A DNA stretch of 64,000 bases from Elysia crispata (taxonomy: Eukaryota; Mollusca; Gastropoda; Plakobranchidae), in the NCBI GenBank assembly GCA_033675545.1, contig JAWDGP010003844.1, positions 562,501 through 626,500 on the forward strand. The letters are read 5' to 3'. The translations under genes were made by a program, and so were the position numbers. Below, in pieces: positions 37,926 through 48,660 of the stretch (positions are counted from its first letter, which is position 1; the number at the start of each line of letters is the position of its first letter). Below the pieces are notes generated by a model. The model searched no databases. It had not been told where the DNA came from and saw nothing but the letters and a program-made list of their open reading frames with translations.

Positions 37926-39262
37926 CTACGACGAAGAATCTTCCGATGATTTATGTGATACCGACACAGATTAGTCAGACTTCGATCTGCAAGCTCTTGG
38001 ACTGATAGGTTCGCAGTCTGTAAAGCGGAAAAAGGAGCTTTTTTTTCAAGTGACAGTGACTCTGATATCCCTCTTGCAAATTTTAAAATCTGTTTTTGGC
38101 AGTGTGGATGAAAGAAACGGGGTAAAAAATGTACAAATATAGCTAATGGTAATAACTCTCTTCCTCAGTGTAGCATACATAATGTTTCTCACAGAAGCGC
38201 CGAGACGGTTACAAGTGTAACCAGCGCAACAGGTAGTCTCTAAAGCAGAAATTGCCAAAGAAAATGGCCAAACTGCCACAATTACAGAAACTGCATCGAA
38301 TGGAGATGCTTCGGACACAAGAAGCAAGATTCCATCACCAATATTAAGTGAGTCTACGATCGTGAACGAAATAACTGAAAACGCTGACCATCAGGAAAGT
38401 AGGAAAAAGAAAAGAAAACCCAAGAAATGAAAAAAAGAATGCAGCCAAAGTCCTCAAGAGCAGTGGTTGTGCCTACGCCTCAAGTTGGGGTAAGGAAGTC
38501 ACTGCCAGAGAAATGGGACCACATTGTGGTGACAACTGCAAAAGAAAATGCTCTCAAGTTTTTAACGAGGAAGAAAGAAAAGCCATATTCAGCAGTTACT
38601 GGAGTAGTGGGGACGTAAACGTGCAGAGACAGTTTATTGCTGGCTGTGTAAAAAAAAAGTTAATACCGGAACGTGTGCGTACAAAATAAAAGGCCGGAGT
38701 CGAGAGAAAAATTCACATTGACCTCCAGCTTTTCCAAGGAGGACGATCGGAAAAGTTTGCAGAAAGTATTTTCTTTATGCTCTGGGAATAAAACAGGACT
38801 TTGTCTATGGCGCAATAACAAAAGCAAATGATACCGCAATAGTCTCGCAAGAGGAGAGGGGCAAGCACAAAAACCACAAAAGTGCATCTCAAGACAGCCT
38901 TGATGCGATCAAGAATCACATCAAAAGTTTTCCTGTGGTTCCCTGCCATTATTGCCACCATGATACATCTAAATTGTTCTTGGAGGCTGGCTTAAGCCTC
39001 AGTTCTATGTACCTGCTTTAGGTAGAGTCGCAAAAGGCTGTGAGCAAAGGCTGGGTAAGTCAGTCCAAGTATAGAGAAATTTTTAACAAAGACTTCAATT
39101 TTGGATTTTTTGCTCATAAAAAGGATCAGTGTGATCAATGCTTGTTCTTCAAAGCCAATCCATTCCCATCCCAAGAACAACATGATAAACAAAAGAACAT
39201 CTGTTAAGAAAAGAAAAGGCAAGAGATTACAAAGCTGCCATCAAAGCGTAAGCAGGTACAGA
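37926..39262 (+). pseudogene. Decayed DUF7869-like transposase (older copy)
   Basis: Pieces in shifting frames parallel the protein at 40669: an acidic start EESSDDLCDTDTD (about 37935), then CKRKCSQVFNEEERKAIFSS and QRQFIAGCVKKKLIPERV (38540-38690), KVCRKYFLYALGI (about 38755), NHIKSFPVVPCHYCHHDTSK (about 38915-38980), LSLSSMYLL, and AHKKDQCDQCLFFKANPF (about 39110-39170). The younger copy has FPTVESHYCRSTTSKEYL and HHPKKDQCSLCVNF in the same order. Everything from the DLQQ/YADGC catalytic half onward is missing. It is clearly broken, with several frame changes and stops. Confidence 0.7.
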
Positions 39263-39390
39263 TCCAAGCACAGAGTTGAATATGTAAATAAGATGTCTTA
39301 TAAGCTGTTTTAAATGGAGTTGAGGGTCCGAGGTTCTGTTTAACCCTTCTTAGGGCTCCCTCATAATGTTCTTTTTATGACACTCCAAAG

Positions 39391-39672
39391 TGTGTGTATA
39401 GTTTTTAGCCACTTTAAAATCTCATCATAAAGACACATTTGTAATGCGGCCACACGATGTTTTGAGATAATTGTGTGATGGTCCCAAGCCCATAAAAATG
39501 CAGAGGGCAAATGTGCTTAAACAATCGAAAATGTGTGTATAGTTTTTAGCCACTTTAAAATCTCATCATAAAGATACATTTGTAATGCGGTCACACAATG
39601 TTTTGAGATAATTGTATGATGGTCCCAAGCCCATAAAAATGCAGAGGGCAAATGTGCTTAAACAATCGAAAA
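39391..39672. repeat. Tandem duplication, 141-bp unit x 2
   Basis: 39391-39531 and 39532-39672 are near-identical head-to-tail copies starting TGTGTGTATAGTTTTTAGCC and ending AACAATCGAAA. They differ at about four positions (for example GACACA/GATACA and GCGGCC/GCGGTC). Confidence 0.95.
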
Positions 39673-40668
39673 TTCGATTTTGTTTCGACAGTAACCGACT
39701 TAGCAATTAATAGGGGAAACGTATACAGATAACCGTTGCGTCACCGAAATTGGAAAATTGTAGGGGAAACGTACTGCGCTCTTTGAGTTATCGATACCAC
39801 CCGATTCCTTATGCCATGGTCTAACTTATCTCAAATCGGCATGACGATACTGCTAAAACTGGCAGAGTTATTCAATAAAATTATAATGCCCCATAGCCCA
39901 TTTTCACTAAATGAGTTTTCACGTAAGGCCTTATAGTAATAGTAGTTTACGCCTTTACGTGACAACCACTAGCAATAGAATCTACCGATATTCTTCTTCA
40001 CGCAAGGGCGTAAACGGCCTTACGCCCCTACGTGAGATTATTGATGACGCTACGTGTGACACAGAGAGAAGGCGCACAGCTTTTGGATAACCTAAACTGC
40101 CACTACTGCTCAACACATCTACACAGTGGAAGCACCGCCATGCTGTGTTAGATTTACGCGCGGCAAAGCTTTGATTTTCTCTCAACAAACAAATTGAAAG
40201 AGGCTTTCCAGATAACTAAATCTAACATTAAGATCTATCCAAGTGGTGGTATCGTATATAGACTTAGTTTTCTCATACTAATCTATGTTGTATAATACAT
40301 CTTAAAAGCTTCAAGGCTTTAATTGTCTTCACAATGTTTGCATAGCCTTCTCCCACAACTGCTCGAGTCTACCAGATATAGATCTAGGAATTAAATTTGG
40401 CGAGGGAAAGTACTAAAATAATATAATAAGATTTGAATCCATAATAATTACTATATGTGTATTTCTTTTATTTCTGCATTTGCTCTCTTATTTCATTCCA
40501 GCGTGGTTCTATTTTTGCTTATAAGATTATCTAGATCTAGACCTACGGAATTAATAGCTTTGAATAAGTCAAAGCGAGTTCTTCGAGCAACAGCAAAATG
40601 GTATAATATATTTGTCTGCATGCAGCTTTTTTCTACCGAATTTCTCATTTCTAATTAGGTACAAAATC

Positions 40669-42945
40669 ATGGAAGTTGACACATCATCGGATGATGACAT
40701 GCCCCTGGCAGATCTTTTACCATTAGCAAGTTCCAGTAAACTAAAATTAAGTGATTCTAAGACAAACGAAACCTCTGAGATTGGAACTTCAGAGTCTGAT
40801 TATGAATTAAGTGATTACGACGATTCAGATGCCGATCCAACATTCAAACCAGGCAGGTGTCAGGCACGTCGTTGTAAAGAAGATCTTTTTGCTGCGTGCC
40901 AGCGCTGCAACATTCTCCTCTGTTACGACCACTTTACTGAGGACACTGACTCATGTGATCATGGGAGACCTCCAAAAGTCATGAAGAGTATGAAAAAGAG
41001 AACAATAGAAGAGCCCCAGTTTGTTGCAGTTGGGTATCAGATTGTTACCCAGCCAGAAAACTTTACTGTGACAGGTGCCCCTAAGGAAATAACAACGCAA
41101 AAGCTCAAGAAAACAAACAAACAAAAAGAAGCAAAAAGAAAGAGAGCGCGAGGAGAAGAATATCTGAGTCCAAATACCAAAAATCTAGTGGGTGATCGTA
41201 AGATGGGAGTAGGGTGTCAATCTTCAAGTTGTGAAAAGGCAGGACGAAAATGTTTCACAGTAGCAGAAAGTAGTAGAGCAGATGTCTTTAAAAGCTTTTG
41301 GGGGCTTGGTGACTTACGTCTTCAACGGGAATGTATTGCCAGGCACGTGGAACGTTTCCAGGCTAAACGAGTAACTAACAATTCACGCCGCCAGACAACC
41401 CATAAGTATTACCTGACTGTTGATAATACAAGGACCCTCGTATGCAAGAGGATGTTCCTTAGCACCTTTGGTATCAGTGAAAAGGCTGTTAGGGTGGCCA
41501 TTGGAAAAGTTACCCCTGAAGGGGCAGTGGAAGGGGAGAGGAGAGGTGGAAGGATGTCAGCAACTACCAAAGAAAGAGACAGAAGGATTGCTGAGGCAAT
41601 AAATAATCACATCAACAGGTTTCCTACAGTAGAGTCCCACTACTGCCGATCAACAACAAGCAAAGAGTACTTGCATCCAGGCCTGAATTTGCCCAAGATG
41701 TATAGGATGTTCATTGAACAGTATATCGGATCCGATGCTCCAAGTTTCAGCACTTATTGCAAAGTTTTCAAATCAAAGAATCTAGCTTTCCATCATCCAA
41801 AGAAAGATCAATGCTCCCTTTGTGTTAACTTCAGGGAAGGAGACCAGGCAACCAAGGAAAACCTAGCGGAATGCTTCCAAAGCCATATTGCTGAAAAGAC
41901 CAAAGTCAGAGAACTAAAGGATTCAAGTAAAACAAAATCCTTATCTGATCCTAGCCTTTTAGCCGCAACGTTTGACCTGCAACAGGTAATATATCTGCCG
42001 ATTTCAAATGAGAGTGCGCTGTTCTATAAAAGAAGACTCTCCAACTATAATCTCACATTTTACAATATTGGAGATAAACACTGTCATTGCTTTATATGGC
42101 ATGAAGGACAAAGCAAGCGGGGCAGTTCGGAAATTGCCACTGCGGTGGATAAAGCCTTGGAGCACTATGATAAAATGGGAAAGAAGGAGGCACACCTATA
42201 TGCTGATGGGTGTCCGGGGCAAAATAAAAACTCCATTATGCCAACGATGCTCTTACATTTCGTGGGCAAGGCAACAAACATGAGAGATATTTCTCTACGA
42301 TTTTTTGAAACTTCGCATGGGCAAAATGAAGGCCATGCTGCACACAGCACGATAAGTGCGGCCTTATCCAGAGCAGGAGATGTGTATATGTATATATCCC
42401 TGCTGAGTTCACACCAATACTAACACTCGCTAGAGGAAAACAACCTGACAGCGTTGTACCAATGAAGGCGATGCTGCACACAGCACGCTAAGTGCGGCCT
42501 TATCCAGAGCAGGAGATGTGTATATCCCTGCTGAGTTCACACCAATACTAACACTCGCTAGAGGAAAACAACCTTACAGCGTTGTACCAATGCAGTATAA
42601 TGACTTTTGGGATTATAAACAACTTTCTCTTGACTGGCGTGTTCTGTGCATCCGTAGAGACTCTGGTGCTGATGAAACCATTAACTGGAACAATGTCATG
42701 GAGCTCAGGGTAACCAAAGAGCACCCGGCGACTATTTTTTTACAAAAACAGCCGCCTGGAGTCGTCTTACAAGACCATCACTCTGAAAAGTAAAGCCAAC
42801 AACTTTTGTCTCTGCAAGCTGAATCAAGATCCCCCAAAGGTCCCAACACCAAAGTACAATGACCTTGTGTCCCTGTGCCAAGGCTCCACACCTCTTGTCA
42901 GACTGGACGAGCACAAAAACTTTTTCCAATCTTTGCCTCATTAAG
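40669..42945 (+). CDS. DUF7869-like transposase, disrupted near its 3' end by a tandem duplication
   Basis: The start is ATG at 40669 (MEVDTSSDDDMPLADLLPL), after an acidic-protein-like leader. In order: an acidic N-terminus; a Cys-rich finger CQARRCKEDLFAACQRCNIL to HFTEDTDSCDHG; a second Cys motif GCQSSSCEKAGRKCF; RECIARHVERFQ; FPTVESHYCRSTTSKEYLH; HHPKKDQCSLCVNF; and the likely catalytic half with TFDLQQVIYLP, HLYADGCPGQNKNS and FFETSHGQNEGHA. The frame stops at 42423 because a 136-bp segment is duplicated. The natural C-terminus continues after it in another frame (PAEFTPILTLARGKQPYSVV, then KYNDLVSLCQGS and HKNFFQSLPH, stop near 42945). The DNA-transposon role is inferred from family context. 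Confidence 0.75.
42325..42589. repeat. Tandem duplication inside the transposase gene (136 and 128 bp)
   Basis: 42325-42460 and 42461-42589 are near-identical, starting AATGAAGGC and ending CAGCGTTGTACC. The second copy lacks 8 bp of a TATATGTA run. The duplication puts the downstream coding sequence out of frame. Confidence 0.93.
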
Positions 42946-43827
42946 ATGTGTAGGCTATGTACAATGTGCACCATATTTTAATATCAGAGGTTTTGGGAAA
43001 TAGTTATTTTTATATTATTTTGTTTTGTTATCTATGTTGAGACAAAAAAACACTTTTTGCTTATTGTTAGGTGCAATGTACTGTTTGCTAAGATTTGAAA
43101 AGACTTTATCATAATAGGGATTATTATGTTGTTTCTTTAATGATCTTGTACAAAGAGTGTGCTTCGAAATAATCTTAAATTTGCATTATGCAATGCATTC
43201 TTTAAACGCTTATCTTAATTTGCTCAAACTTCAAGGAAAGTAAAGCGAATCAATATACTAGCTCTAAAGAGATTACTACAAGGAAAGTCTTTGTTGCAGA
43301 AAACATTGAAAAAGCAAGCCTTACGTACCAAAGAAAATTAATGTTTCTTTACGTTATGTGTTTTTTTTAAGGCGTTTGAGGTCTCCTCCTATAAAAAGCC
43401 TTTTTTATCAACGTTAACTTTTATTTGAGATTAGAATGGCTTTGGATGTGTCAGATAGACCCCAATAAACATTCTTAACATGTTTTATCTTTGATTTTTC
43501 TGCTTGTAAGTATCTACGTACTTGAACGCGTATGTGATATTTTATGCTGTTTAAAATTGATGACGCCGTCACGTAAGGGCATAATAGTAAAAATGACCAA
43601 ATATAACTAGAATTATTTACAAAATCCAAAAAAGCAGTGTATATACATAAAAAACAGAGCTTAGACATACATGGTTGCAAAAATCACGTAAATTGGTTTG
43701 ATAGTTTTTGCACAGTAAAAGGTTTAAAAATGCCCAAAACTTTGAGAGCCTCTCCTGAAAAATGAAGAAACCACGCATACGCCCTTACGTGATATGGGCG
43801 ACGACGTAGATTAAAATTTTTAGAAGC

Positions 43828-45794
43828 ATGGAAGACGAAAGATTGATTGAAGAAGTCTACAAATATAAATTTATTTATGACAAAAGCGACGCCAAGCACA
43901 GCAACAAAGATTACATCGGTAAAGCATGGGCTGATATTGCTAAGGAACTGAACTGCAATGGTAAGTATTAAAAGAATTATTGACAAATGTTTTATAATAT
44001 TTTGCAATAATAGTTATGCATATCATTTTCACCTTAAAGACCGACGAGGTACGTATAAATAACTTCTTCTCATGATGTGCGACTTTAAAGAAAAATAACA
44101 TATTATTTAAAAGTTCATAAAATATTTTGCCATGGCACACTACCAGTGGGGGAAACAAAGTAGGTAGTAAACTTGTCTCTCACTTCCATGGCGTTGTTTG
44201 AAGGTCTTCTGTTCAAAACTGTCTCTGCTCTGCCCATGTTTTGTGTAGGTGAAGTCCAAGATTCTTCAGAATCAACAATCTTCATTCTGTGTGGTTCATT
44301 GTTCAGTATAAAATTGTGAAGAATACAAACTGATTTAATGATGTCACAGGCAAAATCAGGCTGCGTTTCAATTGGTTTGAGAAAAATACGCCACATGTTG
44401 GCAGAAATTCCAAAGGCGCACTCCACTAACCTTCGTGCACGTGACAACCTGTAGTTAAAGATTTTCTTCTCATCAGTCAGTGATCTTCTAGGAAAAGGCC
44501 TCATTAGGTGGTATTCTAAAGGAAAGGCCTCATCCCCTATAAAAACATACGGCATGACTGTGTCTGTGCCGGGTATAGGGTTGTCCATGGGCACGTTCAG
44601 TGTGTTTTCAGAGAGCTGTTGATAAAAACGCGTGTTTTGAAAAATGCCTCCATCACTAGAACTTCCATAGGCACCAACCTCAATGACAGTATATCTAGAA
44701 AATGCGTCAACAACAGCGATGAAGACGATAGGTGGATAGCCCTTATAATTCCAGTACAAAGATCCTGATAAACTTGGGGCTTTCATCTCAACATGCTTTC
44801 CATCTATTGCACCTATGCAGTTTGGGAACTGCCACTTTTTGTAAAAAGTATCGGCGACGAGCTGCCAATGGTTTTTGTCAGGCGAAGGCATCTCATATGG
44901 TTGTAATACTTGCCAAAGAATCTGACACGTGTCGCGAACAATCCGCTGAACGGTTGTAACTCCCAGTCTGAAGGAAAATGAGAGTGATCGAAAGGAAACC
45001 CCAGTGGCAAGGTATCTGAAAAAGAAATAATTGAAACAAATTTTGCATTGTCAAAAATGTAAAAGCTACATGTATATAAATCTTTTTTTTTTTAATTTTC
45101 CACAGTGGATGAAGCTAAGAAGAGGTGGGGTAATCTAAGGGATTACTTCCGAAGACTTGTGAAAGAACAAGGAGATAAACGATCGGGCGATGGGGCCTCC
45201 AAGAAAAAGCAGTGGGTTTTTTTTTTTTTGAAAGGTTGAGCTTTTTGCTGCCCTTTATGAAAGGCAGGGAGATGACATCTAGTCTCAGGGCGATTGAGCC
45301 ACAAGAGGAGTCGAATGATTCACAAGAAATTCACTCGCTGCCTTCACCAACACAGCACACTCTACCCTCATCACCCTCACCATCACAACATCCGTTGCCC
45401 TCATTGCCCTCACCATCACCATCCCCACAACCACCGACGCCCTCGTCTTCAGCAGGCAGCGACAAGAAAGCAACCAGGTTGGTGAAAAGAAAAGCCCCAG
45501 CAGAAGATGAGGTTGCAGCCGAGCTACTTAAAGTGGTGAGAGTCTGACAAAGTGGATGAAGATGAACAATTCTTTAACAGCTGTCTCCCTATGGTGAGAA
45601 CTTTATCAGGAGAGGAGAAGTTAGAATTTCGCATCAGCGTCCAGCAGCTCCTGTTGCAGGCCGTGAGGAGGCGTTCCACTGCTGCGAGGGGACATGGAGA
45701 GCGGGAGAGCCAGTACAGTAGCACCTCTCGCTACTATCAGGATTATATGACATATGCGAGTGGCAGTCAGTATCCTGACACCCATGATTTCTAA
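43828..45794 (+). pseudogene. MADF-domain protein of Harbinger H2
   Basis: Exon 1 (43828-43960) reads MEDERLIEEVYKYKFIYDKS, then KAWADIAKELNCNG, with donor GTAAGT. Exon 2 starts at 45106 after CCACAG: VDEAKKRWGNLRDYFRRLVK. A run of T at 45217-45230 disturbs the frame where the MADF domain should read WVFFERLSFLLPFYER. A Pro/Ser-rich linker (SPSPSPQPPTPSSSAGS) and a basic KRKAPAEDEVAAELLKV follow. A further frame break near 45545 precedes the BESS-like end EEKLEFRISVQQLLLQAVRR, which stops at 45794. The intron encloses nuclease exon 2 of the opposite strand, as in H1. Confidence 0.8.
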
Positions 45795-46592
45795 TAGATG
45801 ATGATAAAAATAAAACCTTTTGGTAATTTCATGTCAATTTTCACCCCGTTTTCTTCTTTTTCAAGATTTAAGATTTTCATTGTTAAAAATGTACTGTTTT
45901 GCATATTTCCTACATTAAATAATCATGTGTCAGACAACCAGAACAAACCAGGCACAAGTCGTCCATGCTACTTTCAGGTTAAAGCCTGTAAAAACATTAA
46001 GAACTCCTATTGCTTTACATTAGAGGAAAGTGTTGTTTTTTTTTCTTTTTCGACCTCTTTAAGCGCACAATGTACATTAAAATATAGCTCATAAGAAAAT
46101 ATCGACTTTTGCCTGATTTGACTTGAACTCCTCGCATTTTTATTTCCATAAACAAATGATTGTATTTTTTCAATATTGTTCTTTTTATCGTGAAAAAAAA
46201 ATTTCACTAATTATCGTTTAGTCTTCTATCATAATTTTGTGGCACGATTGCCTTGTCGTAAAAAAAAATACCAATAACTTACCTTAGTGTCACAACAAGT
46301 CTTTCTTTTGGTGATATAGCTTCTCGAAAATTGGTATTCTGCTTTTGCAAAGAGCATTTGCATAGGCTGAGAAGAAGATCAAATGTTGTTTGTTCCATTC
46401 TGAGGTATTCTTTAAACTTTTCATCATCTTGGGAGACATCACGAAATAAATGATGAAATTCACCACGTGTGTTTCTAGATTTGAAAATAGGATGAATCTA
46501 TGTTGTCTTTTTTCTTTTCGTCTTCTTCGCAACCAAAGCCATAATAAAGCCAGCTTTCTGTGGCTGGTTGGATGCGCCATCATACTGCACAC
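44115..46592 (-). CDS. HARBI1-like DDE nuclease of Harbinger H2
   Basis: Minus strand. Exon 1 runs from about 46592 to 46283: a basic start RKLALLWLWLRRRRKEKR, a frame shift near 46500, then TRGEFHHLFRDVSQDDEKFK and SPKERLVVTLR with donor GTAAGT. Exon 2 starts at 45015 after TTTTTCAG with YLATGVSFRSLSFSFRLG and stays open to the stop at 44115. Catalytic motifs are GAIDGKHVEMKAP, VFIGDEAFPLEYHLMRPF and RARRLVECAFGISANMWRIF, all with their acidic residues. The C-terminus ends SPTGSVPWQNIL. Exon 2 looks whole; only exon 1 is damaged. The intron holds MADF exon 2 on the + strand. Confidence 0.88.
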
Positions 46593-46796
46593 TTATCTTC
46601 AACTAGCTACACACTGGAAAGAAAATATGTATAGGCCTCAGATCTAGTCGGGTCGGGTCGGGTCAGGTCATTTCTGGTTTGGAGTTTGGTAGGTGGAAAC
46701 ACAAAACGGAAACGAACCGACTAAAAACGGTCCAGGTCGGTTCGGGTCGAGTCGTTTCTGTTTTGGTGGAAACGCGCCCTAACGATTCTTTCAAAA

Positions 46797-48660
46797 TGGC
46801 TTTAAATTCAGTGAATAAAGAAGATGAAGATGCGGGTAGCCCTGTTGATGATGTTGGAGATGGAAATGATGAAATGAAAGTGATATTGATTTTGGTGTAG
46901 AAGATACAGGAGATGATGAGCTAGATCTAAGTCTAGACTCATCCGTCGATGATGACACTGAAGCTAGATCTAACCCCAGTGACGAGGCAAGTGCCGAAAC
47001 TGAGTTTGTTTGGTCAGATAAACTGCAATACGTTGAAGTTGAGCTATTTACTGCCCAAACTGGCCCTAATCTAGGTGAACTTGAGTTAGTCCACATATCA
47101 GAGCCCTATGAATTCTTCAAACTCTATTTCTCTGACAATCTGGTAATAAGAATCAGAGAACAAACCAACCTATACGCACAGCAGAAAGACGCTCCTCATG
47201 CTCAGTCTTTCAACCCTGTGACAGATTAAGACAAACTTATTTCTTTATGTCAACATGATGTTCGAAATCCATCAGATGCCTGCTCTCGTAGACCTGCCTC
47301 CCAAAATTTTTCAAAAGAGGAGTCAGAGCCGCAAAAAAAGAGGAATCTGAGAGAGAAAAAAAAAAGAGGGATACTTAAACTAGACTACTAAGACTAGATA
47401 TGTCGAATCTAGATTCCGTCTAATCGCGATTTCTCGACAAAATAATTGAAGATTTTGAAAGTCTACAAACAATTAGAAGGTCTTTAGGTCTAGATTTACT
47501 GACAGAGAGGAGAACTAAAGTTTCTTTTTTTTTGATCAGTCAACATGAGCAAAGTTTGCGAATAGAGCCATGAAACATTATTTCTATAACGATTTCTCAG
47601 ATAATATTATTTGGTTGAACTTGAATGGCCTGTGGTAGCCTTCCTTCCCTCGCAAGTATGACTATCAGCATTGACGTGGCAATGATCCTTTTTCAAGGGA
47701 AGCTGCACTTTAAGCAATATATAAAAAACAAGCCCTATTTAAGCAATATATAAAAAACAAGCCCTAGCAAAGGAAGGCTTAAAAGTTTGGTGCTCTTGTG
47801 ACCGAAGCAGCGGTTACATGTTGGATTTCCATTTTTACACAGAAAAAAATGAAGCACCCACGCCCCATGGCCTTGGACATCACGTTGTTATGACTGTGGG
47901 ATCCAGGTTTTTGGACACGAACCACCATCTTTCTACTTCGACAACTACTTCAGTTCGCGCGCCTCGCGAAAGACCTGCTGACCCGCTCCACATACTCCTG
48001 TGCGACAACTCGACAAAATCACCAACACTGACCTCGTGACCTTCGATCGAAAATTAATACGGGAGAATGCCGCATGAGACAGGTGGGGTACAATGTTGCC
48101 ACCTTTTGGAACGAGCGCCCCGTCTCTCTCATCTCCACCAATGCTTGTCCAGAAATGGGCACTGCCATGCGCCGCACAAACGAAAGTCTCCATGTCAGTC
48201 CTCTACTACAACTCTAACATTGCTGGTGTGGACTCGAATGGCCAGCTTCGTACATACTACCCTGTTGGTAGAAATAGCATGAAATGATGGTGCTTCTGGT
48301 ATTTATGCGAGTTGGCGCTACTGAATGCTTTTCTCCTATACAAATCCATGCTTCAACCCCCGGGTTCCAAACCTTAGGACCATTTCCAGTTTCACCTCAG
48401 CATTGCCAAAGTTCTATGCCAGGGTGGAGCACCAAGGAGACAAGCACCTGAGGCAGGCCCAGCGGCTGCAGGACTCACTGCCAGGAACCAGGCATCACAC
48501 CGACGCGTCAGGATGCCCGGCAGAAAAAAGCAATGTTTTCAGTGCCGCAAGAAGGACATAAAAACTGATGGTGGCAGACGTCCAGAGACAGTTGCTGTTT
48601 GTGCAACACCACCTGTGCAATCAATTCTGCTTTGCAGAATTCCATGCCAGCTTCTTTTAA
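46797..48660 (+). pseudogene. Decayed piggyBac transposase with internal loss
   Basis: ATG at 46797 opens an acidic N-terminus. After a frame change near 46880 comes FTAQTGPNLGELELVHISEP, then YEFFKLYFSDNLVIRIREQT (47049-47220) and, in another frame, NMMFEIHQMPALVDL (about 47250-47300). The next part of the transposase is replaced by unrelated sequence. The core resumes with SIDVAMILFQGKLHFKQYIK (47658 on), HGLGHHVVMTVGSRFLDTNHH, YFDNYFSS (another frame), AGVDSNGQLRTYYPVGRNSM, and a C-terminal Cys motif CFQCRKKDIKTDGGRRPETV. The three catalytic Asp contexts (SID, YFDN, GVD) remain readable, but not in one frame. It is broken in many places. Confidence 0.85.
47709..47766. repeat. 29-bp tandem duplication inside the piggyBac relic
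   Basis: Two copies of a 29-bp unit (TTTAAGCAATATATAAAAAA plus CAAGCCCTA) start at 47709 and 47738. They duplicate the codons for FKQYIKNKP of the transposase. Confidence 0.93.

Larger units (their letters stand above)
39919..43793 (+). mobile_element. DUF7869-type transposable element with subterminal TCACGTAAGGGCGTAA repeats
   Basis: Six copies of a 12-17 bp word close to TCACGTAAGGGCGTAA cluster at the two ends, in both orientations: 39919, 39945-39962 (reverse), 39998, 40019-40036 (reverse), 43569 and 43778-43793 (reverse). I did not notice them elsewhere in the window. They bracket the transposase-like gene at 40669-42945, so they are taken as subterminal transposase-binding repeats of one element. 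Exact termini and target duplication are not resolved. The right end lies only about 35 bp before the MADF start codon of Harbinger H2. Confidence 0.6.
43828..46779. mobile_element. PIF/Harbinger element H2 (left end not found)
   Basis: The gene order and interlocked exon layout are those of H1. The right end is taken at 46779, where the reverse complement reads GGGCGCGTTTCCACCAAAAC and TAA follows (46780-46782), fitting a TWA target duplication. TCGGGTCGGGTCGGGTC near 46648 repeats the subterminal word of H1. No matching left inverted repeat is seen; the DUF7869-type element ends just upstream, so the left end may have been lost or moved. Confidence 0.75.
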
